Shown: positions 44,406-54,037, counted from the first letter of the stretch. The stretch: DNA of 64,000 nt from Cecembia sp. (GCF_007126775.1 NZ_SLAP01000166.1:1-64000), one strand, 5' to 3'. Translations and numbers: made by a program. Notes: generated by a model from the letters alone, not told the origin.

Positions 44406-45227
44406 TTATCGAAGACGGTAAGAAAAATTCAAAGGATTAGGGAATTTAAATTCAAATCCTGTGTCCAGAATTTTATCTGCTGAAATTTCTTTCCAGGAAT
44501 TCCCAGCAGTAGTGTAGCTAAGGGGAGGAGAAAAGCCCAGATCATTGGCATTTTTTTCATAAATATCCCTTCTCTTGGGATGTAGTGGAGCCACTCCATT
44601 CAGGATCTCGTTTTTGATCTTTTGTTCAATCACCCAGGCTACAAGCCTAACCGCGTCTTCCTGGTGAATATAGTTAACAGGTGAATCTCCTATCACATTT
44701 TCTTTGCCTGAAAAATATTTTCCTGGAATCCTGTCCAAGCCAAGTAGCCCTCCAAAACGGATAATGGTCAGGTCATAGGGTGGGAAGCCTGCTAAAAGGA
44801 TGCTTTCTGCTTTGATGATGGCATTATTCCCACCCCCCTCATCATGTATGACATCACTTTCTTTGGCAATTTGAGCATTGTCAGGGTATACAGAGGTAGA
44901 GGAAACGAAAATGACCCATGGAATTTTGGCTTGAATGGCCATTTCTTTGATATGCTTGATTTGCTCGGGATGGAAACTTTCCGGCATCACCCTTGTCCTA
45001 GGAGGAATATTGATGAAAAGAATATCTGTATCCAATAATTTTTCATAGTGGAGTCCCTCAGGTTGGGGGCCTAACCTCAATTCGTATGCTTCTACTCCTT
45101 TTTGGTTCAATTTATCTACCTTCTCAGGACTTGTTGCACTCCCTTTCACAGTATATCCCTGTTGAATCAGCGCATGGGATAAGGGTTCTCCCAGCCATCC
45201 TAAACCTATGATACTCACTCTACTCAT
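44406..45227 (-). CDS. NAD-dependent epimerase/dehydratase-like protein (YeeZ-like)
   Basis: The 273-residue extended-SDR protein starts with the Rossmann motif IIGLGWLGEPL and has the VSSTSVYPD active-site strand. It lacks the YxxxK catalytic pair in its usual position, as is common for YeeZ-like atypical SDRs. Function is unknown. It is the first gene of the minus-strand cluster that runs to 41231. Confidence 0.8.
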   Translation of the reverse strand: MSRVSIIGLGWLGEPLSHALIQQGYTVKGSATSPEKVDKLNQKGVEAYELRLGPQPEGLHYEKLLDTDILFINIPPRTRVMPESFHPEQIKHIKEMAIQAKIPWVIFVSSTSVYPDNAQIAKESDVIHDEGGGNNAIIKAESILLAGFPPYDLTIIRFGGLLGLDRIPGKYFSGKENVIGDSPVNYIHQEDAVRLVAWVIEQKIKNEILNGVAPLHPKRRDIYEKNANDLGFSPPLSYTTAGNSWKEISADKILDTGFEFKFPNPLNFSYRLR

Positions 45228-45279
45228 GTCAAATTAAATTTTTGCTGAAATTTTAAGTAAATTAGAAATACAAATAAGC

Positions 45280-45287
45280 TAATTTTG
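45280..45287 (+). promoter_or_regulatory. -7 box of the lipoprotein gene
   Basis: TAATTTTG fits TAnnTTTG; there is no good -33 TTG at the expected distance. The lipoprotein ATG lies 40 nt downstream. Confidence 0.35.
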
Positions 45288-45327
45288 GAATGGTTTTGGT
45301 TTTTAATATGAAGCGTACATTTTAATT

Positions 45328-45756
45328 ATGAGGACAAAAATTTTAATCATATTGTTCCTTTTTATCTCATTTACCTCATGTAAAAAAGAAAAGGAAGATA
45401 ATCCTTTGGTAGGGAATTGGTTTGGCTTTGATTCAGATTCTCTGTATTACGAGTTATACATTACGGATACAATAATCATTCTTAATCATGAAAGTATGGG
45501 TATTGCAGAATATGGGTATGAAAAAGACGGAAAAAAGCTAATAACCATCACACCTTTATTTTTTGAGAGATTTTGGACATTTGAGGAGTTGAACGATTCG
45601 GTTTTTATAATTTCTGATACCTTGGAAAGGCATCATTATAGAAAACTCGAAATTCCTATAGATTTTTTTAAAAGTATTCAGGATTCTGTTGAAATGCAGA
45701 ATTTTAAAGAAGGTTTTGCGGAACGTCTGAGTAAATTCAAACAAGTAGAAGAATAA
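45328..45756 (+). CDS. Small lipoprotein of unknown function (lipocalin-like?)
   Basis: A 142-residue lipoprotein with a clear lipobox (FISFTSC). The mature part starts KKEKEDNPLVGNWFG, the opening phrase of lipocalin-like domains in Bacteroidota, and continues with alternating beta-strand-like stretches, then a charged helical tail ending QVEE. I cannot assign a function. A perfect terminator follows. Confidence 0.75.
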   Translation: MRTKILIILFLFISFTSCKKEKEDNPLVGNWFGFDSDSLYYELYITDTIIILNHESMGIAEYGYEKDGKKLITITPLFFERFWTFEELNDSVFIISDTLERHHYRKLEIPIDFFKSIQDSVEMQNFKEGFAERLSKFKQVEE

Positions 45757-45790
45757 AAAAAAAAGCCCTGATCAGGGCTTTTTTTTTATT
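45755..45790. terminator. Bidirectional terminator
   Basis: The palindrome AGCCCTGATCAGGGCT (45764-45779) is flanked by an A run on the left and a T run on the right, so it can stop the lipoprotein transcript (plus) and the fatty acid hydroxylase transcript (minus). Confidence 0.85.
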
Positions 45791-46427
45791 CCTTTTTTGG
45801 CATGGTGCCTAAAATATAATCCCAAAGGGGAGAACTCACACCAAAAGCTACATCCGGATCCTTATAATGGTGTACGGCATGGTTGACCCAAAGAATTTTC
45901 AAGAAATTTTTTGGGGGTTGAAATGCATGCACTGCATAATGCACTCCAAGGTAGGCAGCATAACCGGTCAGAAAACCAGGTAAGAAATAAAGTGCATAAT
46001 CTCCCATGACCAAAGTAAATACAATGTAGAAAATAAAAGCATATGCCGCACTCACGAAAGGAGGCATCGCCAATCTGTCCTTATCTTTCGGGTAATCATG
46101 ATGCACCCCATGAACTGTATATTGTAACTTGTCCTTGGTAGGTGTATCCGGTTCCATATGGAAAAAGTGTTTGTGCATCATATATTCCACAAATGTGAAT
46201 ACAAGAAAACCCCCAAGGAGGACAATAAATCCCAAGTAAACTGAAATTTCAGTACTAGTCAGTGCATAGAAGAGAGACACTGCTGAAATGGAAAAAAACA
46301 GGATTATCGGAATACTGATATGGGTTCTGGACAACTTTTCAAGAACCGGGTTTTTAAAGATCCTCGCAGATCCGTTATTATCCGGCCTGTCCAGTCTCCC
46401 AATTTTCTTTAAGGTAGTCGTACTCAT
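45786..46427 (-). CDS. Fatty acid hydroxylase/sterol desaturase superfamily membrane protein
   Basis: A 213-residue di-iron membrane enzyme. The His clusters expected of the superfamily are present: HKHFFH, HGVHHDYP, HYAVHAF and NHAVHHY, set among four to five hydrophobic helices. The spacing is that of fatty acid 2-hydroxylases, which hydroxylate acyl chains of sphingolipids; Bacteroidota make sphingolipids and hydroxy lipids, so this is a reasonable guess but not proven. The ATG at 46427 is preferred to one four codons upstream. Confidence 0.85.
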   Translation of the reverse strand: MSTTTLKKIGRLDRPDNNGSARIFKNPVLEKLSRTHISIPIILFFSISAVSLFYALTSTEISVYLGFIVLLGGFLVFTFVEYMMHKHFFHMEPDTPTKDKLQYTVHGVHHDYPKDKDRLAMPPFVSAAYAFIFYIVFTLVMGDYALYFLPGFLTGYAAYLGVHYAVHAFQPPKNFLKILWVNHAVHHYKDPDVAFGVSSPLWDYILGTMPKKE

Positions 46428-46509
46428 GATTTGTAACAATTTAGTTAAACAAGTGGCCTAAATGACAAATTATATTATCCCAATATCCTTGGGAATATGG
46501 TATTCGGGA

Positions 46510-46517
46510 CAAATTTA
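46510..46517 (-). promoter_or_regulatory. -7 box of the fatty acid hydroxylase-like gene
   Basis: On the minus strand TAAATTTG fits TAnnTTTG, about 83 nt before the ATG at 46427. There is no clear -33 box at the usual spacing. Confidence 0.3.
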
Positions 46518-46572
46518 ATGCAAATGGTTAAATATCTATGTTTTCGGCAAACTAATTAATACATGATTTTCC

Positions 46573-47718
46573 TCATACATCCATCAGTTTCTTATGTGCC
46601 TTTTCAATTGTATCCCTATAAAACTGTTCATATAATGGGCGTATGTTTGTAACATCAAATTCCTTCGCCCTGTTTAGCGCATTGGCCTTAAATCTTGGTA
46701 AATTTTTGTCATCAAGTATATCCAGCGCCTTTTCAGTCATGGTAGTTACATCCCCGATATTACACACATAGCCAGTAACCCCGTCAATATTCAGTTCAGG
46801 AATCCCTCCAGCATTGGAAGAGAGCACAGGTACTTCGCAGGCCATGGCTTCAAGTGCTGCCAAACCGAAGCTTTCTTTTTCGGAGGGCATCAGGAACAAA
46901 TCAGCCACAGACAGCACCTCTTCCACTGCTTCTAGCTTTCCTAAAAACCTGATATCATCGCATGTGCCCAAATCTCTGCACAAGCGCTCCATTTTGTCTC
47001 TTTCAGGACCATCTCCAACCAACAATAGCTTAGCAGGTATTTCTTTTCTTAATTGGTAAAATACCCGAATGACATCCTCTACCCGCTTTACTTTTCTGAA
47101 ATTGGAGGTGTGAACAAGTAATTTCTCATCAAATGGGCAAATCGCTCTTTTGAAATGTTCCTTTTTTTGTTTTTTGAAACGCTCCAAATCAATAAAATTC
47201 GGAATGACCTCAATGTGTGTTTTAATAGGGAAATGCTCAAAGGTATCTTTCTTCAGGTCTTCTGAAACCGCTGTAACCCCATCAGATTGGTTGATGCTGA
47301 AGGTGACAACAGGTTCATAACTTGGATCTTTTCCCACTAAGGTTATGTCTGTTCCGTGAAGTGTGGTGACAACCGGAATATAAATACCTTCCTCTTTTAG
47401 TATTTGCTTTGCCATATAAGCAGAAGATGCATGAGGGATTGCATAATGCACATGCAAAAGATCAAGTCCTTCATACTTTACCACATTTACCATTTTACTG
47501 GCAAGCGCAAGTTCATAGGGGGCGTGTTCAAAAAGAGGATAGCTTTTGATATCTACTTCATGATAAAATAGATTTTCGCTGAAAAAATCCAGCCGTGTAG
47601 GTTGCCTGTATGTAATGAAGTGGACCTGATGTCCCTCTTTAGCCAAGGCTTTACCCAATTCTGTCGCAACGACACCGCTACCACCAAAGGTGGGATAGCA
47701 GACGATTCCAATTTTCAT
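46573..47718 (-). CDS. bshA: N-acetyl-alpha-D-glucosaminyl L-malate synthase BshA
   Basis: BshA joins N-acetylglucosamine to L-malate, the first step of bacillithiol synthesis, the thiol that replaces glutathione in many Firmicutes and Bacteroidota. The 381-residue GT4 glycosyltransferase starts CYPTFGGSGVVATELGKALA, the family signature, with HVHYAIPHASSAYMA and the C-terminal donor-site segment MPSEKESFGLAALEAMACEVPV. Length is normal. bshB and bshC are not in the window. Confidence 0.93.
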   Translation of the reverse strand: MKIGIVCYPTFGGSGVVATELGKALAKEGHQVHFITYRQPTRLDFFSENLFYHEVDIKSYPLFEHAPYELALASKMVNVVKYEGLDLLHVHYAIPHASSAYMAKQILKEEGIYIPVVTTLHGTDITLVGKDPSYEPVVTFSINQSDGVTAVSEDLKKDTFEHFPIKTHIEVIPNFIDLERFKKQKKEHFKRAICPFDEKLLVHTSNFRKVKRVEDVIRVFYQLRKEIPAKLLLVGDGPERDKMERLCRDLGTCDDIRFLGKLEAVEEVLSVADLFLMPSEKESFGLAALEAMACEVPVLSSNAGGIPELNIDGVTGYVCNIGDVTTMTEKALDILDDKNLPRFKANALNRAKEFDVTNIRPLYEQFYRDTIEKAHKKLMDV

Positions 47719-47801
47719 AACGGTTGCTTTCTGTATATCTTGGTAAACATGAGTTTATGGTATTATTGTTCAAATCTCACCAAAAATCATTCCATAAGGG
47801 T

Positions 47802-50780
47802 TTAACTTTTTCGTTGGGCCTGATAGATGATATCATGGATTTTGGTGCGGATTTCATCTTTTAGTAAAATATTGTTGTTGGCATTTGGATGTACCCTGTT
47901 GGAAAGGAATACATAAATCAGTTCATTTTCAGGATCCGCCCAGACACAGGTACCTGTAAAACCGGTATGACCAAAAGTGCTTTTGGACGCCAATACACCT
48001 GCGCTGCCACCTTTTCCCCTTTCGGGTTCAGGCTTGTCCCAGCCCCATCCTCTTCTGCTTTGCTGGGACTGTCTTTTGGTAAAGTCCCGGATGGTTTTTT
48101 CATCCAAAATCTCAACATCCCCATATTTACCCCCATTCAGCATCAATTGCATCATGACCGCTAAGTCATTGGCCTTGCCAAATAGGCCTGCATGTCCAGC
48201 CACGCCACCATACATTGCCGCGCCGGGGTCGTGTACATACCCTTGAATCAACCTTTTTCTAAACGTTATATCATCTTCTGTAGGTGCAATCAGGTATTGT
48301 GGCATTTTTTTTACCGGATTAAAAGTAAGGCTATTCAGGCCCAAGGGCTCATAGAAGTTCTGACTGACAAAGTCATCCAGGGGCTGATTGGTAAGCCTTT
48401 CCACCAGTTCCTGTAGGAGATACATCGTCAGGTCAGAGTACACATAACTGTAATTTCTTCTGCCTGGCTCCAATTTTCGTAGATCTGACTTCAAGGTCCA
48501 GGACCAAATGCTGTCTCTTAAACTATTTCTGGCAAACATGTCATTCGAAACCGGTAGGGTAAATTCCTGCTCTGGTTTTTCCCGGTAGTATTCATTTTTC
48601 CAACTTCCGGCTTCCACCGTTTTGGCATAATGGGGTATAAAGGCCACTAGCCCTGCCTCATGGGCCATGATATCCTTTAAGATGAGTTTGCCTTTGTTGG
48701 TGCCGTTCAATTCCGGGAGGTAATGGCCAATCGGAAGGTTCATGTCAATCAGGTCCCTGCTGGCCAGAAACATTACCGCCTGGGTCGTGGCCAAGACCTT
48801 GGTAATTGAAGCCAGGTCGTAAACCGTTTCTGTACTTACCGGCTTGGATTTGTTATAATCATAATGGCCATATGCTTTTTCAAAGACGACTTGTCCATTT
48901 TTTGCTACAAGTACTACCCCGCCGGGGAAAGCCCTTTTGGCAATGCTGATTTCCATTACCTGGTCAATCTCAGCCAATTTTCTGCTGTTGAGCCCCTGAC
49001 TTTCAGGAATAGAATAGGACAGTCTGCCAAGTCCCTCCAAATATCCACCTGAACCTATCCTGAGCGCTTCACTGATGGATACTGGAAGCATTCCGTAGGC
49101 ATTTCTTGCACCAAAAATAACTTCAGGAGTCAGGCTTTGGGTAAAATTATTGTTCTCAAAGGTGATGATGTGATGGGGCATTTCCGAAAGTTTTTTGGAT
49201 GCATAAGCATTTCCAAAAAGCACAGTTATGACGGTTTTTTCCTGACTTAGTTTGTTTAAATACAAGATATCAGCCCCGCTGATTCCAAATCCTTTTGAGG
49301 GATTATTGGTAACTCCCATAATACCCACAACAACGGTGCTATGCCCGGCAAGTTTTTTCTCCATTTGGGACCAAGCACCTACATCTGAATTCTTGGGAAG
49401 TTCAAAGTGATCAAATGAAGCATATTTGGAAAGTTTTTCCTGAAAGACTTTTCCGTCCCCTCCAATGGTCAAGGAGGCAAAATTATGTAAATCCAGATGT
49501 TTCAGCGGAAGCACATTATTTCGATTGCTTGTTACCGTAATGGCTTCTGCAAAGAGTTTCTCTGCAAGGAGTTTGGTCTCCGAACCATTGATCCGGTCCA
49601 GTAACTTATTCGTCTCAATTGGAGTATTTTGATGTAGACCTGCCCAATATTTGGCTTTAAGAATTTTTTTAACCCGATTATCTATTTCTTCCTTGCTGAT
49701 TTTGCCTTCTTCTACGGCCTGCAAAATCATTTCTTTGGCTTTGGGGACATCCTGAGAGTAGACCAAAATATCATTTCCTGCCAATAGGGCCATTAGGTCC
49801 ACCTCTCCGGGTTTGTAAAAATTCGAAACCCCTTTCATGTTGAGCGCGTCAGTAAATACAAGCCCATTGAAATTCATTTGTGTTTTCAATAAATCCGAAA
49901 CCACATACTTGGAAAGGGTGCTGGCTTTGTTGCGCTCGGAATCCAGGCTAGGGATGTACAAATGGGCAACCATCACACTCATAAGGTCTTGGTCAATAAG
50001 TTCCCGATAAGGATAGAGGTCTATATCTTTGATTCTGTTCTCGGAGTGATTGATGACCGGTAAGGTGTAATGGGAATCCGATTCCGTATCACCATGTCCT
50101 GGAAAATGTTTCGCATTGGCCATTACCCCATGGTCCTGTAATCCTTTCATGTAAGCCAGGGATTTTTTGGCAACCAATCTTTTTTCCTCACCGAAAGCCC
50201 TGTATCCGATCACAGGGTTATTTGGATTTGAGTTCACATCCACTACTGGAGCAAAATTAATATGCATGCCCAATTCTTTGAACTGACGGGCCATTTCTTT
50301 ACCCATATCATAAATCAGGTCTTCTTGGGGCAGGGCCCCCAGAGTCATGGCTTTTGGAAAGGCGATGACAGAATCCAGCCGCATGTTGATGCCCCATTCT
50401 GCATCCATGGCAATAAATAAAGGTACCGGTGAAATGGATTGGTAATAATTGGTGAGGTTGGCTTGGCGGACAGGGCCTCCCTGAAAAAAAATCAGCCCTC
50501 CCAGTTGCTGTTCGCGGATAAGCCGGGCAATTTCCTGCCTGTGTCTCGCATCTTTATTTGAATAGGCAGCGACCATAAAAAGTTGTCCCAAACGTTCCTC
50601 AAAGGTCTGTGCATGGAAGACACTGTCCACCCAGGCCATTTGCTTTCTTTGGTCTTTGGCTGACAAAGGATCCCTTTCCTCTCTTTTGCGGTCTTCATTT
50701 ACTTTTTCCCATCCCATCACCGCATCGGCCTGAAATACGACCATTAGCGTAATCAAAATGCCCCAAACTTTAATCCGCAT
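47802..50780 (-). CDS. GH3 N-acetyl-hexosaminidase fused to a beta-lactamase-fold serine hydrolase
   Basis: The 992-residue protein has a signal peptide (to about residue 22). The GH3 domain (about 45-370) is of NagZ type, with KHFPGHGDTESDSH and the nucleophile Asp in VFTDALNMKG. A GH3 C-terminal domain follows, and a class C beta-lactamase/esterase-like domain spans about 610-980: SITK (near 655) as SxxK, YSDLTMY as YxN-like motif and HTGFTG as the KTG equivalent. The fusion probably trims muropeptides or amino-sugar-containing glycans in the periplasm. It is widespread in Bacteroidota. Confidence 0.92.
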   Translation of the reverse strand: MRIKVWGILITLMVVFQADAVMGWEKVNEDRKREERDPLSAKDQRKQMAWVDSVFHAQTFEERLGQLFMVAAYSNKDARHRQEIARLIREQQLGGLIFFQGGPVRQANLTNYYQSISPVPLFIAMDAEWGINMRLDSVIAFPKAMTLGALPQEDLIYDMGKEMARQFKELGMHINFAPVVDVNSNPNNPVIGYRAFGEEKRLVAKKSLAYMKGLQDHGVMANAKHFPGHGDTESDSHYTLPVINHSENRIKDIDLYPYRELIDQDLMSVMVAHLYIPSLDSERNKASTLSKYVVSDLLKTQMNFNGLVFTDALNMKGVSNFYKPGEVDLMALLAGNDILVYSQDVPKAKEMILQAVEEGKISKEEIDNRVKKILKAKYWAGLHQNTPIETNKLLDRINGSETKLLAEKLFAEAITVTSNRNNVLPLKHLDLHNFASLTIGGDGKVFQEKLSKYASFDHFELPKNSDVGAWSQMEKKLAGHSTVVVGIMGVTNNPSKGFGISGADILYLNKLSQEKTVITVLFGNAYASKKLSEMPHHIITFENNNFTQSLTPEVIFGARNAYGMLPVSISEALRIGSGGYLEGLGRLSYSIPESQGLNSRKLAEIDQVMEISIAKRAFPGGVVLVAKNGQVVFEKAYGHYDYNKSKPVSTETVYDLASITKVLATTQAVMFLASRDLIDMNLPIGHYLPELNGTNKGKLILKDIMAHEAGLVAFIPHYAKTVEAGSWKNEYYREKPEQEFTLPVSNDMFARNSLRDSIWSWTLKSDLRKLEPGRRNYSYVYSDLTMYLLQELVERLTNQPLDDFVSQNFYEPLGLNSLTFNPVKKMPQYLIAPTEDDITFRKRLIQGYVHDPGAAMYGGVAGHAGLFGKANDLAVMMQLMLNGGKYGDVEILDEKTIRDFTKRQSQQSRRGWGWDKPEPERGKGGSAGVLASKSTFGHTGFTGTCVWADPENELIYVFLSNRVHPNANNNILLKDEIRTKIHDIIYQAQRKS

Positions 50781-50815
50781 ATACCTGTTAAATTTTTATT
50801 GCTTAAATTTTAAAA

Positions 50816-50823
50816 TAACTTTG
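50816..50823 (+). promoter_or_regulatory. Possible -7 box of the mutL operon
   Basis: TAACTTTG fits TAnnTTTG but lies 119 nt upstream of the first start and its TTG is only 14 nt away, so it is weak. Confidence 0.25.
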
Positions 50824-50942
50824 TATGAATATACACCGTTTTGTACAAACATACACGAAATTCCCTTAGTCTGGAATCAAATTTGACCAAAGGTTAAGAT
50901 GAGTACTTAACGTCATGTGTTTCATTTGAATTGAGTAGCACC

Positions 50943-51353
50943 ATGAAATTTCCTCAAATATTCCGTACGACCCAACCCATGCGCTTTGATATCAAGCCAC
51001 GCTATTACGATCCCGTCAAGGAAGAGATCCAACAGCGGACTTCAAGGATAAAAAAAGAACTGCAATCAGAGGGTAAATTGCCCCTTGAGGGAGATAATCT
51101 CGATGATTACAACGGCTATGATGGATCCTCGATCCGTGGGGCCTTTACTGCGGGAAGTCAGATCAAGGGCAGGAAAAGCTCTGCCCTTAACAGCGCCGGC
51201 ATGTTGAGACTGGTGATCTTTGTTCTGTTGATCGGAAGTCTTTTTGGATATATCTATTATGGTCCAGAGGCCATTTACCTAATACTTTATGCTTTGGGCG
51301 GTATTTTGTTGCTTGTGCTCTTTTTTAGAATCAGAAGACAGCAGCGGCGATGA
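50943..51353 (+). CDS. Small membrane protein upstream of mutL
   Basis: A 136-residue protein I do not recognise. The N-terminal half is hydrophilic and charged (MRFDIKPRYYDPVKEEIQQRTSRIKKE, then GYDGSSIRGAF); the C-terminal 50 residues hold two membrane helices (about 87-105 and 110-129) and a basic tail RIRRQQRR. The conserved look of the FDIKPRYYDP motif suggests a real family. Its stop overlaps the mutL start as ATGA, so it is translationally coupled to mutL, the usual arrangement for this gene pair in relatives I recall. Confidence 0.78.
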   Translation: MKFPQIFRTTQPMRFDIKPRYYDPVKEEIQQRTSRIKKELQSEGKLPLEGDNLDDYNGYDGSSIRGAFTAGSQIKGRKSSALNSAGMLRLVIFVLLIGSLFGYIYYGPEAIYLILYALGGILLLVLFFRIRRQQRR

Positions 51354-53233
51354 GCGATATTATTCAGCTTTTACCTGATGCAATAGCCAATCAGATTGCT
51401 GCAGGAGAAGTAGTACAGCGACCGGCTTCTGCATTGAAGGAATTGATGGAAAATGCCATTGATGCAGGGGCAACTCAGGTTCAGGTTTTGGTAAAAGAGG
51501 CAGGGAAAGTCCTCATTCAGGTCATTGATAATGGCAATGGAATGAGTATGACTGATGCACGCATGAGTTTTGAACGGCATGCCACCTCCAAAATCCGAAC
51601 CTCTGAGGATCTTTTTGCTATCCGTACATTCGGTTTCAGAGGAGAAGCCCTGGCCTCAATTGCTGCTGTGGCCCAAGTTGAAATGAAAACCCGTCCCAAA
51701 ACAGAAGAATTGGGCACACTGATTCAAATCGAAGGCTCCGAAGTAAAAAAACAAGAGGCTGTATCCTGCATGGAGGGTACGCAGATTACTATCAAAAACT
51801 TATTTTTTAATGTTCCCGCAAGAAGAAATTTCCTCAAGTCCAATCCTGTAGAAATGCGACATATGGTGGAAGAATTCCAGCGGGTCGCGCTAGCTTACCC
51901 CCATGTGGGATTTAGCCTTTCTCAAAATGACATGGAGCTATTTAATCTTCCGGAAGGAGGTAAATTGAGCCAAAGGATAATTGGACTTTTTGGGAAGTCT
52001 TATCAGGGTCAATTAGTGGCCTGTAAAGAAGAAACCCCTCATTTGCATGTGAGAGGGTATATAGGTAAACCTGAACATGCCAAAAAAACCAGAGGAGAAC
52101 AGTATTTCTTTGTCAATAACCGCTTTATCAAAAGCAATTACCTGCATCATGCAGTGGCCAATGCTTTTGAAGGATTGATGGCACCAGATATGCATCCTTT
52201 TTATGTGCTTTTTTTGGAAATTGATCCTACGCACATAGATATCAATGTTCATCCTACCAAAACAGAAATAAAATTTGATGATGAAAGGACCGTTTATGCC
52301 GTGGTCCGGTCAGCAGTGAAACAGGCACTTGGAGCACATAATGTGGTGCCTACACTCGATTTCTCCATGGATGTCAACTTTGCTGAAAACTGGAAAAATG
52401 ATACCCATAAAAAATCTCAGGTACAATGGGAAAATGAACTGATACCTGAGGACCTGAACAAAGAAAGTAGCTATAAAACGTTTCAAAGCCCAGGATTTAA
52501 AAAGCAATCAGTGACCGGTTGGGAGAAACTCTTTGAAGGCAATAAGCCCTTTGAAACACAAGAAGGTACAATTGCTTCTCAGGAGGGGCATGATATCATG
52601 ACATTTACTTCAAAAGCAAGTGAAGAAATTCCTTCACCGGATGGAGAAGTCGAACAGCCACTAGAAAAAACGGGAGTTACATTTCAGATTGAATTGAACT
52701 ATATTGTAGCGCAGATTTCAGCAGGTCTGATGATCATCGATCAGCAGTCAGCCCATGAACGCATACTCTATGAAAGGTTTACCAAGCAGCTTTTACAGGC
52801 ATCGGGAGCCTCTCAGCAATGCCTGTTCCCCCCACATATACAGCTATCTGCAGCAGATTTTTCATTGGTAATGGATATCAGGGAAGAATTGCATAGCCTG
52901 GGATTTGTGGTCTCAGAATTTGGAAAAGATACCATACTGATACAAGGGGTACCTGCCGATGTTCAGGTAACCAATGAGAAGGCACTATTTGAGGGCTTAT
53001 TGGAGCAGTTTAAGCATTTCAAGTCTGAGCTATCCCTAGATAAAAGGGAAAATCTGGCCAGATCATTGGCCAGAAAATCTGCGCTTAAAAAAGGCACGAA
53101 ATTGGATGCTTCCGAAATGGAGGCAGTTGTGGCGCAGTTATTTTCCTGTCAAAATCCGAATTATGGGCTTTCGGGGAACAAAACCTTCATAAAACTTGAT
53201 TTACAAAAAATACACGCTTTTTTTACCAGATAA
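51350..53233 (+). CDS. mutL: DNA mismatch repair protein MutL
   Basis: MutL links mismatch recognition by MutS to later repair steps. The 627 residues have a GHKL ATPase domain with ELMENAIDAGATQ, DNGNGM and GFRGEALASIAAV, the transducer domain with DINVHPTKTEIKF, a low-complexity linker (about 340-450) and a C-terminal dimerisation domain. The endonuclease motif DQHAxxExxxxE appears as DQQSAHERILYE, and the Cys-containing ACRSA and CPHGRP motifs are replaced (ARKSA and CQNPNYG), so nicking activity may be altered; this is phylum-typical as far as I recall. Confidence 0.95.
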   Translation: MSDIIQLLPDAIANQIAAGEVVQRPASALKELMENAIDAGATQVQVLVKEAGKVLIQVIDNGNGMSMTDARMSFERHATSKIRTSEDLFAIRTFGFRGEALASIAAVAQVEMKTRPKTEELGTLIQIEGSEVKKQEAVSCMEGTQITIKNLFFNVPARRNFLKSNPVEMRHMVEEFQRVALAYPHVGFSLSQNDMELFNLPEGGKLSQRIIGLFGKSYQGQLVACKEETPHLHVRGYIGKPEHAKKTRGEQYFFVNNRFIKSNYLHHAVANAFEGLMAPDMHPFYVLFLEIDPTHIDINVHPTKTEIKFDDERTVYAVVRSAVKQALGAHNVVPTLDFSMDVNFAENWKNDTHKKSQVQWENELIPEDLNKESSYKTFQSPGFKKQSVTGWEKLFEGNKPFETQEGTIASQEGHDIMTFTSKASEEIPSPDGEVEQPLEKTGVTFQIELNYIVAQISAGLMIIDQQSAHERILYERFTKQLLQASGASQQCLFPPHIQLSAADFSLVMDIREELHSLGFVVSEFGKDTILIQGVPADVQVTNEKALFEGLLEQFKHFKSELSLDKRENLARSLARKSALKKGTKLDASEMEAVVAQLFSCQNPNYGLSGNKTFIKLDLQKIHAFFTR

Positions 53234-53236
53234 TTT

Positions 53237-54028
53237 ATGTTCGGAAATCTAACACCAGTTGTAAAGAATCTGCTGCTAATAACAGTCGGTGCATTCGTGG
53301 TTGCTGCTTATTTAATGCCGCAGCTGCAGGCAATTTTTGCATTGTATTACGTCAATAGCAATCGGTTTATGCCTACACAGTTTTTGACTTATATGTTCAT
53401 GCATGCCGATGGCTGGCATCTATTCAGCAATATGTTTGGATTATTTATATTTGGACCATTGTTGGAACAATTTCTGGGACCAAAGAAATTGTTGACCCTT
53501 TGGATGGTATGTGGGGTAGGTTCCGGGCTACTTTACTCAGGGTATACAGCTTACCGGATGAGCCAAATGGACAAAACCATCAGTGAGTTTTATACCGACC
53601 CAAGCCCTGAGGGTTTCAGTAAATTTGTAAAAGATTATCCGGCTTTCTTCAAATCTGGAGTTTATGACTTTATAGATGCGTATAGCAGGAATCCTCAAAA
53701 TGACAATTTGGAACAAAGAGCCAAGGACAACCTGCTCACTGTTCGTGAGATGCAGGCAAATATTCCCATGGTTGGGGCCTCAGGGGCTTTATTTGGGGTT
53801 TTAATTGCATTTGCCATGCTTTTTCCAAACACCCAGCTGTTTTTGTTGTTTCCACCTATGCCGGTGAAAGCCAAATATTTGGTTTTCTTTTATGGCCTTT
53901 ACACAGTTTATAACGTAATTTATAACAACCCAACAGACAATGTGGCGCATTTCGCCCATTTAAGTGGTTTGGTGATAGGTGCAGCAATGATTTGGTACTG
54001 GAGAAAGGATAGAAAAAGTTTCTACTAA
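53237..54028 (+). CDS. Rhomboid-family intramembrane serine protease 1
   Basis: A 263-residue rhomboid with catalytic S182 in GASGALFG and H241 in FAHLSG; the helix pair YMFMHADGWHLFSNMFGLFIFG is the rhomboid signature. It has an extra hydrophilic stretch of about 70 residues (about 112-180, with DKTISEFYTDPSPEGF) between the early helices and the active-site helix. It cleaves membrane proteins within the bilayer; substrates are unknown. It is 3 nt after mutL and 9 nt before a second rhomboid. Confidence 0.92.
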   Translation: MFGNLTPVVKNLLLITVGAFVVAAYLMPQLQAIFALYYVNSNRFMPTQFLTYMFMHADGWHLFSNMFGLFIFGPLLEQFLGPKKLLTLWMVCGVGSGLLYSGYTAYRMSQMDKTISEFYTDPSPEGFSKFVKDYPAFFKSGVYDFIDAYSRNPQNDNLEQRAKDNLLTVREMQANIPMVGASGALFGVLIAFAMLFPNTQLFLLFPPMPVKAKYLVFFYGLYTVYNVIYNNPTDNVAHFAHLSGLVIGAAMIWYWRKDRKSFY

Positions 54029-54037
54029 AATATAATT

